From NCBI GenBank assembly GCA_002455755.1, contig DKLL01000056.1, positions 1-6,699 of the forward strand: a stretch of DNA of 6,699 nucleotides, written 5' to 3'. Numbering within the stretch: position 1 is the first letter of the stretch; the number at the start of each line of letters is the position of its first letter. Below are positions 5,641 through 6,699 of this stretch, piece by piece. The notes below the pieces were generated by a model. The model saw only the letters and a program-made list of their open reading frames with translations, made no database searches and had not been told where the DNA came from. Position numbers and translations under genes: made by a program. The DNA comes from Acinetobacter sp. UBA6641. Lineage in GTDB: Bacteria; Pseudomonadota; Gammaproteobacteria; Pseudomonadales; Moraxellaceae.

Positions 5641-6663
5641 ATGATTGGCGCATTGATGCTAGACATCGCTGGCACAGAACTTACTCAAGAAGATATTGAA
5701 CTATTACGAGCACCGCAAGTAGGTGGCATGATTTTATTTTCAAGAAATATACAATCACCAGAGCAGGTTCGTGCCCTAACCGATCATATGCGTCGCATCA
5801 GACCGGACATTTTAATTGCCGTTGATCAGGAAGGTGGCCGGGTTCAGCGCTTGAAACAGGGCTTTACCCTGCTTCCAGCCATGGGACGTTTAGGTGAGCT
5901 TTATCTGACCGAACCTGAAAAGGCAGTTGATTTAGCCGAGCAATGCGGCTGGTTGATGGCCACCGAAGTGCTTGCTGTTGGCATTGATTTCAGTTTTGCA
6001 CCGGTACTGGACCTGAACGATGTCAGTGATGTGATTGGCGACCGTGGATTTGCCAAAAACATTGATGATATTGTTCCGCTTGCCAGTGCGTTCATCAAGG
6101 GAATGAAACGTGCAGGCATGGCCAATACCGGTAAACATTTTCCAGGTCATGGTTCAGTGAAAGCCGATTCTCATATCGCCGCACCGGTAGATTCACGTTC
6201 TTATGAGGAAATCTATCACAAGGACATGCAAACCTTTATCCAGCTCATGCCGCAACTAGATGCCTTAATGCCTGCGCATGTGATTTATGACCAGATCGAT
6301 CCGAATCCTGCCGGTTTCTCGCCCTACTGGATTCAAAATATTTTGCGTCAGCAACTCAACTTTGATGGCGTGCTGTTCTCCGACGATTTAACCATGCAGG
6401 CAGCATGTGTTGCTGGGGGTGCCGATGCCCGCATACAGGCTGCACTCAAAGCCGGATGTGATATGGGTCTGGTCTGTAATGACCGCTTAGCAGCATGTAC
6501 AGCACTAGAAGGAATTCGTGATTTACCTTTACCGGACCAAGCACGTCTGGAGCGTATGCGAGGAAAAATCCCAGAGATCAGGGTTGGGCAAACTCTGGAC
6601 TTGGGGGCAGAATGGCAAAAAGTTCGTGACACCATCGAAAACTTTAAAAAATCATTGAATTAA
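5641..6663 (+). CDS. nagZ: Beta-N-acetylglucosaminidase NagZ (glycoside hydrolase family 3)
   Basis: NagZ is a cytoplasmic enzyme of peptidoglycan recycling. It removes N-acetylglucosamine from GlcNAc-1,6-anhydroMurNAc and its peptides; in bacteria with AmpR-AmpC systems its products help signal beta-lactamase induction. The 340-residue length equals the single-domain Gram-negative form (E. coli 341). Landmarks are MLDIAGTEL (6-14), VGGMILFSRN (27-36), VDQEGGRVQR (61-70) for substrate binding, KHFPGHG (165-171) followed by D176 and H178 as the Asp-His catalytic dyad, and FSDDLTM (246-252) with D248 as probable nucleophile. No signal peptide is present, fitting the cytoplasmic role. The start at 5641 aligns with the E. 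coli amino-terminus; GGA eight bases upstream is a weak binding site. It is divergent from prc and followed immediately by a terminator, so it is last in its transcription unit and probably alone. Confidence 0.95.
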   Translation: MIGALMLDIAGTELTQEDIELLRAPQVGGMILFSRNIQSPEQVRALTDHMRRIRPDILIAVDQEGGRVQRLKQGFTLLPAMGRLGELYLTEPEKAVDLAEQCGWLMATEVLAVGIDFSFAPVLDLNDVSDVIGDRGFAKNIDDIVPLASAFIKGMKRAGMANTGKHFPGHGSVKADSHIAAPVDSRSYEEIYHKDMQTFIQLMPQLDALMPAHVIYDQIDPNPAGFSPYWIQNILRQQLNFDGVLFSDDLTMQAACVAGGADARIQAALKAGCDMGLVCNDRLAACTALEGIRDLPLPDQARLERMRGKIPEIRVGQTLDLGAEWQKVRDTIENFKKSLN

Positions 6664-6669
6664 TACGAC

Positions 6670-6698
6670 AAAAGGAACACGACAAGGTGTTCCTTTTT
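6670..6698 (+). terminator. Rho-independent terminator of nagZ
   Basis: AAAAGGAACAC (6670-6680) pairs perfectly with GTGTTCCTTTT (6687-6697) around a six-base loop, and the T run extends to 6698. It starts seven bases after the nagZ stop. The A run on the 5' side allows some termination of opposing transcription as well. Confidence 0.9.
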
Positions 6699-6699
6699 C

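Noticed and set aside
6348..6635. A 95-codon minus-strand frame inside nagZ
   Set aside because: It is antisense to the conserved NagZ catalytic region; composition is a mirror of the real gene.

Overview
The window looks like a stretch of Acinetobacter (Moraxellaceae) chromosome. The DNA is moderately AT-rich. Tail-specific protease, NagZ and the release-factor-3 N-terminus all read as gammaproteobacterial proteins of Acinetobacter type. The genus call rests on recalled protein similarity, not on a search.

Left end, 1-690: one end of an integrated mobile element. A minus-strand tyrosine-recombinase gene of the P4/DUF4102 type starts at 387. It is cut short after about 123 family-like codons, probably by an insertion-sequence end at 1-18. 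Between its start and position 603 is a dense repeat region resembling an attachment-site arm: three copies of a TATGTACACA box, a phased AGAAAAT pair, three tandem ATATTTTT units, and two related blocks of three TTGAA-like boxes spaced exactly 10 bp apart. The element meets host DNA inside codons 19-24 of prfC (peptide chain release factor 3). The first 23 native codons (minus strand, from 686) survive with their ribosome binding site and probable promoter, then the frame runs into element DNA and stops at 609. The junction falls on the same prfC codons (IISHPD) used by SXT/R391-family elements. The rest of prfC should lie at the other end of the element, to the left of this window.

Middle, 812-5443: two intact minus-strand host genes. 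The first encodes a membrane MHYT-GGDEF-EAL cyclic-di-GMP protein with both enzymatic signatures. The second encodes the periplasmic tail-specific protease Prc/CtpA, followed by a strong bidirectional terminator. Their order before insertion was prc, MHYT-GGDEF-EAL, prfC, all on the minus strand.

Right end, 5641-6699: nagZ, divergent from prc, encodes the cytoplasmic beta-N-acetylglucosaminidase of peptidoglycan recycling and ends in a clear Rho-independent terminator. Prc and NagZ both belong to cell-wall maintenance, but they are divergent and no shared operon is implied. The main discovery is the element end in prfC and its unusually ordered attachment-site region; the remaining genes are ordinary core genes.
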